From Flavobacteriales bacterium (GTDB taxonomy: Bacteria > Bacteroidota > Bacteroidia > NS11-12g > UBA955), in contig NSIM01000008.1 in NCBI GenBank assembly GCA_002737705.1, positions 1 to 64,000 on the forward strand: a DNA stretch of 64,000 bases, in the 5' to 3' direction. Of this stretch, positions 18,732 to 29,137 are shown in pieces. The position numbers and the translations under genes are program-made. The notes below the pieces were generated by a model. It ran no database searches. It had not been told where the DNA came from and was given only the letters and a program-made list of their open reading frames with translations. Numbering within the stretch: position 1 is the first letter of the stretch; every line of letters begins with the position of its first letter.

Positions 18732-20633
18732 ATGAGTGATGTGGCAAGGTATACCGAAGACGAAATCAAAAGTCTTGATTGGAAAGAGCATATCCGATTG
18801 CGTCCAGGGATGTATATCGGAAAGTTGGGTGATGGCACTGCCGCAGATGATGGCATTTATGTTTTGGTAAAAGAAATCATCGACAACAGTATTGACGAAC
18901 ATGTCATGGGATTTGGCAAAAGGATAGATATACAAATCGATGATACCCGGGTTTGTGTGCGCGATTTTGGCAGGGGCATTCCTTTGGGGAAAGTCATTGA
19001 TTGTGTTTCAAAAATTAATACGGGCGGAAAATACGATTCCAAAGCGTTTCAGAAATCGGTGGGATTAAACGGTGTGGGTACAAAAACCGTAAACGCATTG
19101 AGCAACTATTTTTCTGTCGAAAGTTTTCGGGATGGCAAAAGCAAACACGCTGTATTTCAAAAGGGAGAACTGGTTGAGGATTTTCCACTATCAGACTCCC
19201 AAGAAGCAAATGGAACAGAGATGATTTTTGAACCCGATGCAAGCATATTTAAAAATTACCGTTACATCGGTGAGTTTTTACGTGAACAGATAAAAAATTA
19301 CACCTATCTCAATAGCAATCTTACCATTAAATACAATGGCGAAAGCTATGCCTCTCGTTGTGGATTACTCGATTTGCTCGAACATAAAGTAAGTTCAGAA
19401 GCTGCCCTTTACCCTATTATTCATATTAAAAATAATGACATTGAATTGGCATTTACCCATACAGAATCATACGGAGAAGAGTATTATTCGTTTGTAAATG
19501 GACAGTATACAACACAAGGTGGAAGCCACTTGGTGGCATTCCGAGAAGCCATTGTCAAAACCATTCGCGATTTTTATAAAAAGGAGTTTGATGCATCTGA
19601 CATTCGCGGATCTATAACGGCTGCGATCAGTCTGCGCATCATGGAACCAGTATTTGAAAGCCAAACCAAAACAAAGTTGGGCAGTGCAGAAATGGGCCCA
19701 GATGGCCCCTCAATCAAAACAGCCTTGATGGACTTTGTGAAAAAGGGTGTGGATGATTACCTGCATAAAAATCCTGTTACTGCCGAAGCACTTCTCAAGA
19801 AAATTCTTCAAAACGAGCGCGAAAGAAAAGACATGGCCGGGGTCCAAAAATTGGCAAAAGAAAGGGCCAAACGGGCCAACCTGCACAACAAAAAATTGCG
19901 TGATTGCAAAACCCACCTTACAGACACCAAAGCAGACAATCGATTTGAAACAACCCTTTTTATAACCGAGGGGGATAGTGCAAGTGGATCGATTACCAAG
20001 AGTCGAAATCCAAATTTACAAGCCGTGTTTAGTTTGCGCGGAAAGCCCCTAAATTGTTATGGGATGAAGAAAAAAATTGTGTACGAAAACGAAGAATTTA
20101 ATTTGCTTCAACACGCACTCAATATCGAAGATGGTCTTGAAAATTTGCGCTATAACCGCATCGTTATCGCCACGGATGCCGACGTGGATGGAATGCATAT
20201 TCGCTTGTTACTAATGACATTCTTTTTGCAGTTTTTTCATGATTTGGTGCGGAATGGACACCTGTATATTTTACAAACCCCTTTGTTTCGGGTACGCAAC
20301 AAAAAAGAAACCATCTATTGTTATTCGGATGAAGCACGAAAAAACGCCATCGCAAAGTTGGGAAACAAACCAGAAATAACTCGATTCAAAGGATTGGGAG
20401 AAATCAGTCCTGATGAATTTGGCGGTTTTATCGGTCCTGATATTCGAATAGAACCTGTAATCCTGAGCCAAGAATCCAATATTGAAAAACTTCTAAATTA
20501 TTATATGGGGAAAAACACCCCAGAACGACAAGAGTTTATCATCGATAATTTGATTGTGGAAAAGGACAATGAAACTCTAGTTGAGAAACCGGATACCGAG
20601 GAAGTGGATACCGAGGAAGTGGAGGCTAGCTAA
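18732..20633 (+). CDS. parE: DNA topoisomerase IV subunit B (GyrB/ParE family)
   Basis: The GHKL ATPase domain has [21 protein letters not shown] and the [13 protein letters not shown] lid. The transducer has [11 protein letters not shown]. The TOPRIM domain has EGDSASG and [10 protein letters not shown]. The length of 633 residues without the large GyrB insertion fits ParE-type subunits of Bacteroidetes. With ParC it decatenates chromosomes after replication. The next gene, 11 bp on, is an unrelated membrane protein rather than parC, so the partner must be encoded elsewhere. The C-terminus carries a duplicated acidic repeat (see the repeat entry). Confidence 0.93.
   Translation: MSDVARYTEDEIKSLDWKEHIRLRPGMYIGKLGDGTAADDGIYVLVKEIIDNSIDEHVMGFGKRIDIQIDDTRVCVRDFGRGIPLGKVIDCVSKINTGGKYDSKAFQKSVGLNGVGTKTVNALSNYFSVESFRDGKSKHAVFQKGELVEDFPLSDSQEANGTEMIFEPDASIFKNYRYIGEFLREQIKNYTYLNSNLTIKYNGESYASRCGLLDLLEHKVSSEAALYPIIHIKNNDIELAFTHTESYGEEYYSFVNGQYTTQGGSHLVAFREAIVKTIRDFYKKEFDASDIRGSITAAISLRIMEPVFESQTKTKLGSAEMGPDGPSIKTALMDFVKKGVDDYLHKNPVTAEALLKKILQNERERKDMAGVQKLAKERAKRANLHNKKLRDCKTHLTDTKADNRFETTLFITEGDSASGSITKSRNPNLQAVFSLRGKPLNCYGMKKKIVYENEEFNLLQHALNIEDGLENLRYNRIVIATDADVDGMHIRLLLMTFFLQFFHDLVRNGHLYILQTPLFRVRNKKETIYCYSDEARKNAIAKLGNKPEITRFKGLGEISPDEFGGFIGPDIRIEPVILSQESNIEKLLNYYMGKNTPERQEFIIDNLIVEKDNETLVEKPDTEEVDTEEVEAS
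20591..20620 (+). repeat. 15-bp tandem duplication at the end of parE
   Basis: GGATACCGAGGAAGT occurs twice in a row and begins a third copy. In frame it encodes the repeated acidic tail [10 protein letters not shown]. It is probably a slippage product in an unstructured tail and may vary between strains. Confidence 0.85.
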
Positions 20634-20644
20634 CACAAGCAACC

Positions 20645-22087
20645 ATGCCCGCATTTTTTGGAAGACACAGCACATTAACATGGATTGGTGCAAGCCGTGA
20701 AGGCTATCTCTGGCCCATTTATCTCATCTGTGTTTTTGTCCTTGGACCCGAACGGTGGATGCATACTGACAGCGCTTTCACCCTGTTTCGTATTTTAAAT
20801 CATCAAAGTCTTTTTTACGATCGATGGGCCTGTGAATTACTTGTTTGGCCTGGGCAAATACTCGCCTATTGGGGAGCTCCTATAAATTGGGTAATGCAAT
20901 CACTCAATCTATGCCTTCCGCTAATGATGTGGGGAGCTTGGTTGCTGTTTTCCCATTCAGCACACCGATGGCTTTATTTTGCCATGGGATTTTTGGGTGG
21001 TGCAGAGGCTTTTTTTATTGGTTATAGCGAAATAGGTCTCTGTACATGGGCATTCATTTCTGCAATCCAATGCTTATCACTGAATCTTAAAAAAAATTGG
21101 ATCACCTTGCCAATATTGCTTTTTGTCATACTACATGCACATCCGGCAGGTTGGATATATGTTCCTTTTTTAGCACTCTTTACAGGCATTTTCTACCCAG
21201 GCAAGAAAGCCTTTATCACCCTGTGTTTATGCCTTATTTTGGGATTGCTTAAATGGGTGTTTTTTTCGACCACCCATTACGATGCAAATTTAATCCATCA
21301 CTTTCGGGATAACCTTGACCTATACACTATTTACAATTCCTATAGCTTTCATTACATTCGAAGTGCTGCCTATTTCTTCATTCCACATGCCACAGTGATA
21401 GCTTGTTTCTGTGTTTCGATTTTTAACCCTTGGCGATGGCAATTCACAGCCTTCACATTGGCGTTTTATGCGGCCCTGATTGCAAGTGTAATCGTTTATT
21501 CCGATGGCGATGCTACAATCAATATGGAGAAATTCTTTTATCCTGTTTCAATCCTGGGGATCCTCTCTCTGGCATTCTATCATAGTCTTTCTAATTCACC
21601 CAAATATGGAATGATATCCACCAAAGACCATGCAATTCGTTTCAATTACACAAACAAAATAACCAACTTTATTCCATGGTTTATTGCATTGTGTTTTGTG
21701 TTAAATGTTCAAAAGCCGCTCCCTTTTTATCAAAATAGACTACTACAACTAGAGAAAATTACCCGTAAAATGAAAAACAATAAAGAGATTCAGGCCGACG
21801 AGACCTTTCAAAAAAGTATATTTGGCAGTACCTGGGCCATCCCATATGAAACTGCGTTGAGCTCCACAAGAATGCATCTTTCCAGCACGCACACCATTAA
21901 AAACGAAAATTTTGCCACTATTTTAGATTCTGCTAAAATGAAGGAAATACAAAGACGTATTGGAGATTCCTTGTTTTTAGGCGCTATTTTTGAGTTGCCC
22001 CAATCAATTCAGGCTATTAATTCACACTATTTCAATTTCCCCAAAGGGACTCGTTACAGAGTCGTGAACCAAAATGCACCCCAATAA
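20645..22087 (+). CDS. Polytopic membrane protein of unknown function
   Basis: The 480 residues contain around nine or ten hydrophobic segments up to about residue 360, then a soluble C-terminal domain of about 120 residues. It resembles GT-C-fold or oligosaccharide-processing membrane proteins in layout, with an early acidic pair after the first segment (HTDSAF), but I do not recognise a family signature and will not assign a function. It begins 11 bp after parE, so it is probably co-transcribed with it, and ends 97 bp before the convergent ahcY gene. Confidence 0.7.
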   Translation: MPAFFGRHSTLTWIGASREGYLWPIYLICVFVLGPERWMHTDSAFTLFRILNHQSLFYDRWACELLVWPGQILAYWGAPINWVMQSLNLCLPLMMWGAWLLFSHSAHRWLYFAMGFLGGAEAFFIGYSEIGLCTWAFISAIQCLSLNLKKNWITLPILLFVILHAHPAGWIYVPFLALFTGIFYPGKKAFITLCLCLILGLLKWVFFSTTHYDANLIHHFRDNLDLYTIYNSYSFHYIRSAAYFFIPHATVIACFCVSIFNPWRWQFTAFTLAFYAALIASVIVYSDGDATINMEKFFYPVSILGILSLAFYHSLSNSPKYGMISTKDHAIRFNYTNKITNFIPWFIALCFVLNVQKPLPFYQNRLLQLEKITRKMKNNKEIQADETFQKSIFGSTWAIPYETALSSTRMHLSSTHTIKNENFATILDSAKMKEIQRRIGDSLFLGAIFELPQSIQAINSHYFNFPKGTRYRVVNQNAPQ

Positions 22088-22184
22088 ATTCCAACAAACC
22101 CTTCCTACCCATAAAAATTTAAGCGATAGAATCGAATCCAGACTTGACAACGCCCAAACCTTGATCGGCAAATCCGCAATACAA

Positions 22185-23483
22185 TCAATAACGGTAGGAA
22201 TCCTTTTTAAAAGGACCATTCACGGGTACTCCAATATAATCGGCTTGCTCTTGTGTAAGGGTAGTTAGTTCAGCACCAATATGCGCTAAATGCAAACTTG
22301 CTACCTTCTCGTCGAGGTGCTTTGGCAACACATATACTTCGTTTTTATAACTCGCGTGATTATTCCACAATTCTAATTGCGCCAATGTTTGGTTGGTAAA
22401 ACTGTTGCTCATCACAAAACTGGGATGCCCCATTGCACAACCCAAGTTTACCAGTCGGCCTTCGGCCAAGACTATGATTTCATTTCCATTGATTTTGTAA
22501 ACATCTACCTGGGGTTTAATGGTGTATTTGGTATTACCATATTTTTCATTTAGCCAGGATATGTCAATCTCGTTATCAAAATGACCAATATTACACACAA
22601 TGGTTTTGTCTTTCATTGATTCAAAATGCTTTGAAGTGATGATATTACAATTCCCTGTTGCAGTTACGACGATATTGGCCAAAGGAATGGCTTTGTCTAT
22701 TTGAACAACATGATAGCCATCCATTGCAGCTTGTAAAGCACAAATGGGATCAATTTCTGTAACCATTACCCGCGCACCCGCACCACGAAGTGAATCGGCA
22801 GAACCCTTCCCTACATCTCCATAACCACATACTACGGCCACTTTTCCCGCCATCATAATATCGGTTGCGCGGCGAATTGCATCTACCAGACTTTCTTTGC
22901 AACCATATTTATTGTCGAATTTGCTTTTTGTTACGCTGTCATTCACATTGATTGCAGGGATGTGCAAGGTTCCTTTGGCCATGCGTTCGTATAAACGGTG
23001 AACGCCGGTTGTGGTTTCTTCGCTCAGTCCTTTGATTCCCTCAATTAAGGCTGGATAATGATCAAAAACCATGTTGGTAAGATCTCCACCATCGTCTAAA
23101 ATCATATTTAAGGGTTTGCGGTCCTCTCCAAAGTATAGTGTTTGTTCGATACACCAATCAAATTCTTCGTTGGTTTGTCCTTTCCAAGCATAGACAGGTG
23201 TACCTGCAGCAGCAATTGCAGCTGCAGCATGGTCTTGTGTAGAAAAAATATTGCATGAACTCCACGTAACATCTGCTCCCAAATCAATCAAAGTTTCAAT
23301 CAAAACAGCTGTTTGGATAGTCATGTGCAAACAACCCGCAATACGGGCGCCCGCCAAAGGATTTTTTCCCGCAAATTCTGCGCGCAGAGCCATCAAACCG
23401 GGCATCTCTGCTTCGGCCATTTTGATTTCTTTTCTGCCCCATTCGGCAAGTGAAATGTCTTTTACTTTGTAAGGAATATACAT
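22185..23483 (-). CDS. ahcY: S-adenosylhomocysteine hydrolase
   Basis: The 432-residue enzyme has all expected blocks: [15 protein letters not shown], the NAD-binding [16 protein letters not shown], and the C-terminal FKKDSYRY that reaches into the partner subunit. It cleaves S-adenosylhomocysteine to adenosine and homocysteine with bound NAD, clearing the inhibitor left by methyltransferases. It is monocistronic by context. A -7-like TAAATTTG lies 28 nt upstream. The length is typical of the bacterial form without the long insertion. Confidence 0.96.
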   Translation of the reverse strand: MYIPYKVKDISLAEWGRKEIKMAEAEMPGLMALRAEFAGKNPLAGARIAGCLHMTIQTAVLIETLIDLGADVTWSSCNIFSTQDHAAAAIAAAGTPVYAWKGQTNEEFDWCIEQTLYFGEDRKPLNMILDDGGDLTNMVFDHYPALIEGIKGLSEETTTGVHRLYERMAKGTLHIPAINVNDSVTKSKFDNKYGCKESLVDAIRRATDIMMAGKVAVVCGYGDVGKGSADSLRGAGARVMVTEIDPICALQAAMDGYHVVQIDKAIPLANIVVTATGNCNIITSKHFESMKDKTIVCNIGHFDNEIDISWLNEKYGNTKYTIKPQVDVYKINGNEIIVLAEGRLVNLGCAMGHPSFVMSNSFTNQTLAQLELWNNHASYKNEVYVLPKHLDEKVASLHLAHIGAELTTLTQEQADYIGVPVNGPFKKDSYRY

Positions 23484-23511
23484 GTTGAGGTTAGATTTTA
23501 ATTATTGGGTG

Positions 23512-23519
23512 CAAATTTA
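23512..23519 (-). promoter_or_regulatory. Candidate -7 element for ahcY
   Basis: On the minus strand it reads TAAATTTG, an exact TAnnTTTG match, 28 nt before the ahcY ATG. No TTG is found at the usual spacing upstream. Confidence 0.4.
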
Positions 23520-23569
23520 CGACACTTTCACACTATTCCGATTACACTCAATATCATTGGCCTGCTTTT

Positions 23570-23800
23570 TTACTTGCTTGGGTGAATACCTTGTTTTTTG
23601 ACCCATGCTGGCAGCATGAATGGCGATGCACCCACCTCAATCCATTTGTTTGCAACCATTCTGCTTTCAGAAAGAATTTGTCTTTGAGATTCTGGATGTG
23701 GTGCCGAACCGAGCTTAAAATCCACAATTGCAATCCGATTTTTTGTGCGGAGACCCTGTTTTATGACGTATGGTACAAGACCCAGCCGACAAAACCGCAA
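23570..23800 (-). pseudogene. Possible remnant of a PD-(D/E)XK nuclease C-terminus
   Basis: In this 476-bp region between ahcY and the DedA gene, the minus strand encodes RIAIVDFKLGSAPHPESQRQ. This resembles the VDFKTG...Q motif of RecB/AddA-type nuclease domains (Asp-x-Lys followed by a helix with Gln). It continues to a plausible end. There is no helicase or longer frame upstream, so if real it is a decayed fragment. A chance match cannot be excluded. The overlapping plus-strand ORF at 23582 looks like its shadow. Confidence 0.25.
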
Positions 23801-23959
23801 AAATAATAAGAACCCATATTGCGTGTATAAAGGGTTTAAAACCCAGTGGAATGAGTTGATGTGGGGAGGTCTTCTGGATCAAAGGATTCACTAAAGACAA
23901 ATATACGAAGCAGTATAACAATTCCGTCGATGCGTTGTTGTAAAATTGCAGACTGTTTC

Positions 23960-24613
23960 ATGGTACTATTAACCCTACTCGATTTTGCCAAAGATTGGCT
24001 TTTACACCTGGATGAAAAATTGGTGTTTTTGGTTGAGGAGTATAAAAATTTCACATATGTTATTTTATTTGCCATCATTTTTGTTGAAACGGGATTGGTG
24101 GTAATGCCCTTACTTCCGGGCGATTCATTGCTTTTCGCTGCTGGAAGTATCGCCGCCTTGGACGGGCATCCGCTAAATATAGCCATCCTTATTCCACTGT
24201 TGATTTTTGCCGCACTTCTCGGAGACAATACCAATTATTTTATCGGCTCTAAAATTGGCATAAAAATTTTCGACCTCAAATGGAAACTTCTGAAACGCGA
24301 ATATCTCGAGCGGACCGAAGCCTTTTTTGTAAAACACGGAGGCTATACACTCATTATGGCTCGCTTTGTTCCTATTGTGCGCACTTTTGCTCCCTTTGCT
24401 GCAGGGTTAGGCAAAATGAGCTATGGGAGGTTTTTGGGATATTGCGTTGCAGGTGCTGTATTTTGGGTAAGTAGCATCACTGGCTTGGGATATGTATTGG
24501 GTTCACAACCCTGGGTAAAATCTCATTTTGAGACTGTTGTATTTCTCATCATCGGTATCTCTCTTTTGCCTATAGTTTTCAATGCAATCAAAACTAAATT
24601 TTCATCAAAATGA
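23960..24613 (+). CDS. DedA family membrane protein
   Basis: ATG 23960 (MVLLTLLDFAKDWLLHLDEK) is chosen; the upstream part of the track ORF has no conserved character. The 217-residue protein has the DedA core: ETGLVVMPLLPGDSLLFAAG, GDNTNYFIGSKIG, and FVPIVRTFAPFAAGLGKMSYGRF with the membrane-embedded arginine. The family includes undecaprenyl-phosphate flippases (UptA-like) and proteins needed for envelope homeostasis. Its stop overlaps the aroE start by 4 bp (ATGA), so the two are translationally coupled. Confidence 0.9.
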   Translation: MVLLTLLDFAKDWLLHLDEKLVFLVEEYKNFTYVILFAIIFVETGLVVMPLLPGDSLLFAAGSIAALDGHPLNIAILIPLLIFAALLGDNTNYFIGSKIGIKIFDLKWKLLKREYLERTEAFFVKHGGYTLIMARFVPIVRTFAPFAAGLGKMSYGRFLGYCVAGAVFWVSSITGLGYVLGSQPWVKSHFETVVFLIIGISLLPIVFNAIKTKFSSK

Positions 24614-25461
24614 CTGTGTTTGGTTTGATAGGCCACCCCATTTCTCACTCAAAATCACCCCAGATTTATGAAAAAATTTTTTTTTCAGAAAAAATAAATA
24701 CCCTCGATTATCGACTTTTCGATCTGGCTGATTTGGCAGAATTACCTGAATTGCTCATTTCAAACCCAGCAATACAGGGCTTTAACGTAACACTCCCTTA
24801 CAAAACCGAAATCATTAATTATTTAGATATTCTATCTCCTGAATCAAAATCAATCAACGCCGTAAATACGGTATTGGTCAAACGAAATCACCCCCCCATT
24901 GAATCAATTTCCCGAATACAAATACCCAACAATGGCCGTAAACAAAATCCTTTCAAACTTCTATCTAACAAAAATATATCCCTCCATGGATACAATACTG
25001 ATTCTATTGGCTTCGATCAAACCCTTACATCACTGATTGAAAGTACACAAATCACACCAAAACACTGTATTGTTTTGGGCAACGGAGGAAGTGCAAATGC
25101 GGTAAAATGGGTAATGCGAAAAAAAAAAATTCCCTGTACTGTTTTCGCCCGAACAACAAAAAATGGCGATATTCACATCCGAAATATGACAGAATTAGCC
25201 GCCCACCCATTGCCGCCAAAAACACTAGTGGTTCAAACTACACCGCTTGGAATGTATCCCAACGAAATGGAATGTATCTCATTTCCTTTTCATAAAATCA
25301 ATCCTAGCCATATTGGCATCGATTTGATTTACAATCCCAAAGAGACACAATTTATGAAACAATTTCACCACGCTGGTGGATTTATTGTGGGTGGAAATCA
25401 AATGCTGGAAGGACAAGCCTTGGCTAGTTGGAAATTATTTAAAACCCAACTTTTGGTTTAA
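24610..25461 (+). CDS. aroE: Shikimate dehydrogenase
   Basis: Substrate and catalytic blocks are in place: GHPISHSKSP, FNVTLPYKTE with the catalytic Lys, AVNTV, GYNTDSIGF with the catalytic Asp, the NADP loop VLGNGGSANAVKWV, and GGNQMLEGQAL near the end. It reduces 3-dehydroshikimate in the chorismate pathway. Between AVNTV and GYNTD there is an insertion of about 30 residues, rich in Asn, Lys and Ile, where most AroE proteins have a short turn. The gene overlaps the DedA gene by 4 bp. The adenine-rich run near 25122-25130 reads in frame. Confidence 0.92.
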   Translation: MTVFGLIGHPISHSKSPQIYEKIFFSEKINTLDYRLFDLADLAELPELLISNPAIQGFNVTLPYKTEIINYLDILSPESKSINAVNTVLVKRNHPPIESISRIQIPNNGRKQNPFKLLSNKNISLHGYNTDSIGFDQTLTSLIESTQITPKHCIVLGNGGSANAVKWVMRKKKIPCTVFARTTKNGDIHIRNMTELAAHPLPPKTLVVQTTPLGMYPNEMECISFPFHKINPSHIGIDLIYNPKETQFMKQFHHAGGFIVGGNQMLEGQALASWKLFKTQLLV

Positions 25462-25543
25462 AAAACAAGTGCCTTAGACAATGATCATTAGCGGGTTTGA
25501 ACATAATTTCGTAACCAATTGATGCCTAAGTATACCATAGCAA

Positions 25544-28500
25544 ATGATACATAAAAACTTTTCATTATACCCAAAAATTAAGCCCCATAACACCGGGTAT
25601 TTACCTACTTGTTATGCTATCGATGATTCTACGGAGCAGTTGCGTTCTTCAAAAAAATACCCCCTATTTCAGTTTGTATTGCCCCTCATTCCCTTCCTGT
25701 TTTGTGCCTGTGGAATGCTAAAAAATTCTCAGGATTACATTGTCCCGCAAATAAATGAAGATTTCCTGGAAAATGATTTTCTGGACGCTCATTCTGATAC
25801 GTTACAGTGGAGTAAAACCAAATACTGGGATCTCATCCATACCGAACTCGACTTGACTCCCAATTTTGATTCGCAAAGCCTGGATGGAACTGCCATCATT
25901 TCCCTAAAACCACACTTTTACGGGCAAGACAGTGTCATCCTAGATGCCGTAAATATGGATATTTATTCTGTACAGGAATTTAACAGCGGCAACACTTTGT
26001 CTAATTCTAGAACGCTTGATGAAACTATAATTTCACCCCCTGGTCCAGAATCTAGAAAATTTATTTACAGCAATTCCAAACAACTTATTGTTTATTTTCC
26101 TGTTGTACAATTGCCTGAAAACCCCGTAAGGCTGAAAATACAATACACCGCTTTCTCGAACCGAAAAAATGCCTGGGAAATCAATAGCAATAGAAATTCT
26201 GCCATTTCCGATGACAAAGGTTTGTATATTATCAATGCCGATTTGACTGACCCATGCAAACCCAGGCAGTTGTGGACTCAAGGTGAACCCAACAGCAACT
26301 GCCACTGGTTTCCCACCCTGGATGCTCCCAACCAAAAACACACACAAAAAATTACCGTTCGCTATCCAGACACCATGGTAAGCCTCAGCAATGGAATATT
26401 AATCAGCCGAACCTACAGCAGATTGGATCATCCCAAAGAAACAAATAAGGGACTAAAGCCTATTCAAAGCACAAGCCCAACAGCAATACCCAAGACAACA
26501 GCAAACAATCTTGACGGAACAATTACGGATGTTTGGGAACAGAAACAAGCCCATGCCCCCTATCTCACCATGTTGGCAATTGGAAATTGGTCGGTTATAG
26601 AAGACTCGCTTATGCTCCCAGATGAAACAACGCCACTTGTCTCAAATGCACCCAATGCCAACAAATCATTCCTTGAAAAGAACAATTCGGAACGCAAGTC
26701 TGAATCTGTATCGTTGAAATTATTGTCGGTAAAAAGCCAAGACAAATTCAAAGAAAATCAAGGTTTTGGGGCAATAAAACAAGGTGGAAAAAGTCTGCCC
26801 ATTCAATATTTCGTTGAACCCAAGTATGCGAAATATGCAAAAATGATTTTTGGCAACACCCCTGAAATGATCAAATTTTTCAGTTCCTATACCGGGGTTC
26901 GATTTCAATGGGATAAATATGCACAGGTTGTGGTCCGAGATTTTGTGAGTGGTGCAATGGAGAACACATCGGCTACTGTTCACATGGAACAAGTTCAGCA
27001 TGATAGTTTGTCGCACCAAGACCAGTCCTATGAAGATTATATCTCCCACGAATTGTTTCACCAGTGGTTTGGTGATTACGTTACGGCCGAAAATTGGAGT
27101 GATTTAACACTCAATGAAAGTTTTGCTACCTACGCTGAATACCTGTGGAGAGAATACAAATACGGACAAGACAATGCCAATTTTTGGCTAAAAAAGACCG
27201 TGAGCAACTACAAATTTGCCAGTAGGTTTGGTAGCAATACGCCCCTATTAAACCACAAATACCATACAGCCAATGAACAATTCGATGTAGTACGTTACCA
27301 AAAAGGAGCGGGGATACTGCATGTATTGAGAAATTATATTGGTGACGAAGCATTTAGGGCAAGCATGCACGATTATTTGGAAGCCCACAAATTTGGCAGC
27401 GCAGAGGTCGCCGATTGGCGAATGAGTATCGAAAAGGTTACGGGAAAGGACATGAAACCCTTTTTTAGACTTTGGTACGAGAACACCGTCCTTCCGCAAT
27501 TCCAAATAATGATCGAGAAAACACCCCTCAATAAAGGTGATTTAGAAGGTCGCGTACTTCCCCCAAACGATGATTCTCCCCATGCACAGAATGGTCAAAA
27601 ATACCAATACCAACTTGTTATTGTATCCGATGTCAAAGGTTACGCATCGGGAAATAAGCAAGCTACAATGAAAACCCATATCCATTACCAGATTGGAGAA
27701 ACACACTTTACCAAAGAGGTGGAAATGATTGAAAACGAGAAATTGACCTTACATATCGGTACTATAAAACCCAGCCATATCGTCTTTGATCCGCTGCAGG
27801 TTATTCCCTCAGCAAGCGAAATAGACTATGTTTTTTACCAAGATCCAATTGAAAAAATAGTGCGCATGGGCGAAATACATTCACTGATAATGAAAGAATT
27901 ATCTACCCATCCCAACCTGCTCTTTACAGGGAATCCCTACCCCAAAAACACACCCAAACCCCAATATGCCATATTGTTTCAATTGGCAACAATAGCCAAG
28001 GATTTTATGGAAAACCAAAACCACCAGAATGGCAAATCCGAGGGCTCAGACAACGCCAAAAAAGGAGAATATGATGATGCCCCTGACGGATTTCCTGTCC
28101 CGCAAAAATTCGATTTTATTCCATCAAAAAAAGATTCGGTGTTATATGAAAGCATTCTCAATATCTTGCTTAATACAAACAACAGCGAATGTGTTTTAAT
28201 GGGCATTGTTTCGACTTCACACTACACACAAAGGCGATTTGACCTCCATTTTACCCCAGTAAATACAGGCAACAAAGAGATGGCCAAATCTTCCTTTTCA
28301 ATGAACCAACTATTGAAAATGCAACTGGCGAATACTGAAATTTCAACCGACCTCAAGGCAGACATTCTTCCACTTGTGATCGCCTTGTCAAACCCTTATA
28401 CAGAAATCGAATCAAATTTTACATTGATTTGGAATCATGTACACAATCCCAGCAGACTCATTGCAAAAGCGGCTATCGAATTCTTGCAGATTAACACCGA

Positions 28501-28957
28501 CTCCATTCGCCGCATTGCACTCGGTGAAATGAAAAAAGCACCGACCTCCTCACATGTGGGTTTTTGGGCATCTAAATTGATTAAAGACAGCCAATTGTTC
28601 GATATTAATCACAATGCCAACACCATCGATCTTCTCAAATCACTGATGAATGACCCCAAATTTGAGTTAAATGAAGCAAAAAATCTTCTCAAATCTTTTA
28701 TTCTACCAGAAGGCTTTAATGATGCTACGGCGAATATTTTTGATGCACTATGGAGAGAATCTATATCCTTAAAAAATATACCTTGGCAACAACTTCTTCG
28801 ATTTGTTACGCAGGACCAGTATAATGAAATGGTAACGATTGACAAAGTAGCCACTGATTTAGGTGCCCAAACAACCTTAGAAAATGACGCAAACACCCCT
28901 TTTAGCGCAATTCAAAGGACCGTATTGGCAACAATCCATTCAAAAAACACTCAATAA
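25544..28957 (+). CDS. M1-family zinc aminopeptidase, very long, probably a lipoprotein
   Basis: The gluzincin site is complete: GAMEN near residue 470, HELFHQWFGD near 502 and the zinc Glu in LTLNESFATYAEY about 20 residues on. M1 enzymes trim N-terminal residues from peptides. At 1,137 residues it exceeds the usual 850-870. Extra low-complexity stretches lie between about 300 and 410, and a long C-terminal helical region follows the catalytic part. A lipobox (PFLFCAC) begins 50 residues in. A TTG at 25640 preceded by GGAG would give a normal signal MRSSKKYPLFQFVLPLIPFLFCAC, so it may be the true start. I infer a periplasmic or outer-membrane anchored enzyme. Confidence 0.88.
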   Translation: MIHKNFSLYPKIKPHNTGYLPTCYAIDDSTEQLRSSKKYPLFQFVLPLIPFLFCACGMLKNSQDYIVPQINEDFLENDFLDAHSDTLQWSKTKYWDLIHTELDLTPNFDSQSLDGTAIISLKPHFYGQDSVILDAVNMDIYSVQEFNSGNTLSNSRTLDETIISPPGPESRKFIYSNSKQLIVYFPVVQLPENPVRLKIQYTAFSNRKNAWEINSNRNSAISDDKGLYIINADLTDPCKPRQLWTQGEPNSNCHWFPTLDAPNQKHTQKITVRYPDTMVSLSNGILISRTYSRLDHPKETNKGLKPIQSTSPTAIPKTTANNLDGTITDVWEQKQAHAPYLTMLAIGNWSVIEDSLMLPDETTPLVSNAPNANKSFLEKNNSERKSESVSLKLLSVKSQDKFKENQGFGAIKQGGKSLPIQYFVEPKYAKYAKMIFGNTPEMIKFFSSYTGVRFQWDKYAQVVVRDFVSGAMENTSATVHMEQVQHDSLSHQDQSYEDYISHELFHQWFGDYVTAENWSDLTLNESFATYAEYLWREYKYGQDNANFWLKKTVSNYKFASRFGSNTPLLNHKYHTANEQFDVVRYQKGAGILHVLRNYIGDEAFRASMHDYLEAHKFGSAEVADWRMSIEKVTGKDMKPFFRLWYENTVLPQFQIMIEKTPLNKGDLEGRVLPPNDDSPHAQNGQKYQYQLVIVSDVKGYASGNKQATMKTHIHYQIGETHFTKEVEMIENEKLTLHIGTIKPSHIVFDPLQVIPSASEIDYVFYQDPIEKIVRMGEIHSLIMKELSTHPNLLFTGNPYPKNTPKPQYAILFQLATIAKDFMENQNHQNGKSEGSDNAKKGEYDDAPDGFPVPQKFDFIPSKKDSVLYESILNILLNTNNSECVLMGIVSTSHYTQRRFDLHFTPVNTGNKEMAKSSFSMNQLLKMQLANTEISTDLKADILPLVIALSNPYTEIESNFTLIWNHVHNPSRLIAKAAIEFLQINTDSIRRIALGEMKKAPTSSHVGFWASKLIKDSQLFDINHNANTIDLLKSLMNDPKFELNEAKNLLKSFILPEGFNDATANIFDALWRESISLKNIPWQQLLRFVTQDQYNEMVTIDKVATDLGAQTTLENDANTPFSAIQRTVLATIHSKNTQ

Positions 28958-29010
28958 GTTTGGTTTTGTCTTGGATTGAATAAAAGACAGGGCTGCGTTC
29001 CATTATACAT

Positions 29011-29037
29011 TGAATACAATGGCCGCCATTTTATTCA
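29011..29037. repeat. 27-bp imperfect palindrome between the aminopeptidase gene and feoAB
   Basis: TGAATACAATGGC and GCCATTTTATTCA are inverted repeats matching at 12 of 13 positions around a single central base. It could be a transcription terminator stem for the aminopeptidase gene (no clear T-run follows) or a protein-binding site for feoAB, which starts 139 bp downstream. Confidence 0.6.
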
Positions 29038-29101
29038 TAGCCATCACCTTCGAGAAATCTACGGTCTACCTATTTGAATTCATTGGTTGAATTATCTGCG
29101 T

Positions 29102-29109
29102 TATTTTTG
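29102..29109 (+). promoter_or_regulatory. Second, upstream candidate -7 element for feoAB
   Basis: TATTTTTG fits TAnnTTTG. A TTG lies 16 bp upstream (29083-29085). It would give a leader of about 60 nt. It is weaker than the downstream promoter by spacing. Confidence 0.3.
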
Positions 29110-29137
29110 GTATTTGAACGCCAAAAAAGGTAAATCC

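Noticed and set aside
18099-18935. Lipoprotein ORF extended to 18935
   Set aside because: The extra N-terminal part is antisense to the start of parE; the lipoprotein signal begins at 18659.
25122-25130. Frameshift at the adenine run in aroE
   Set aside because: The reading frame is intact across the run and downstream motifs are in place.
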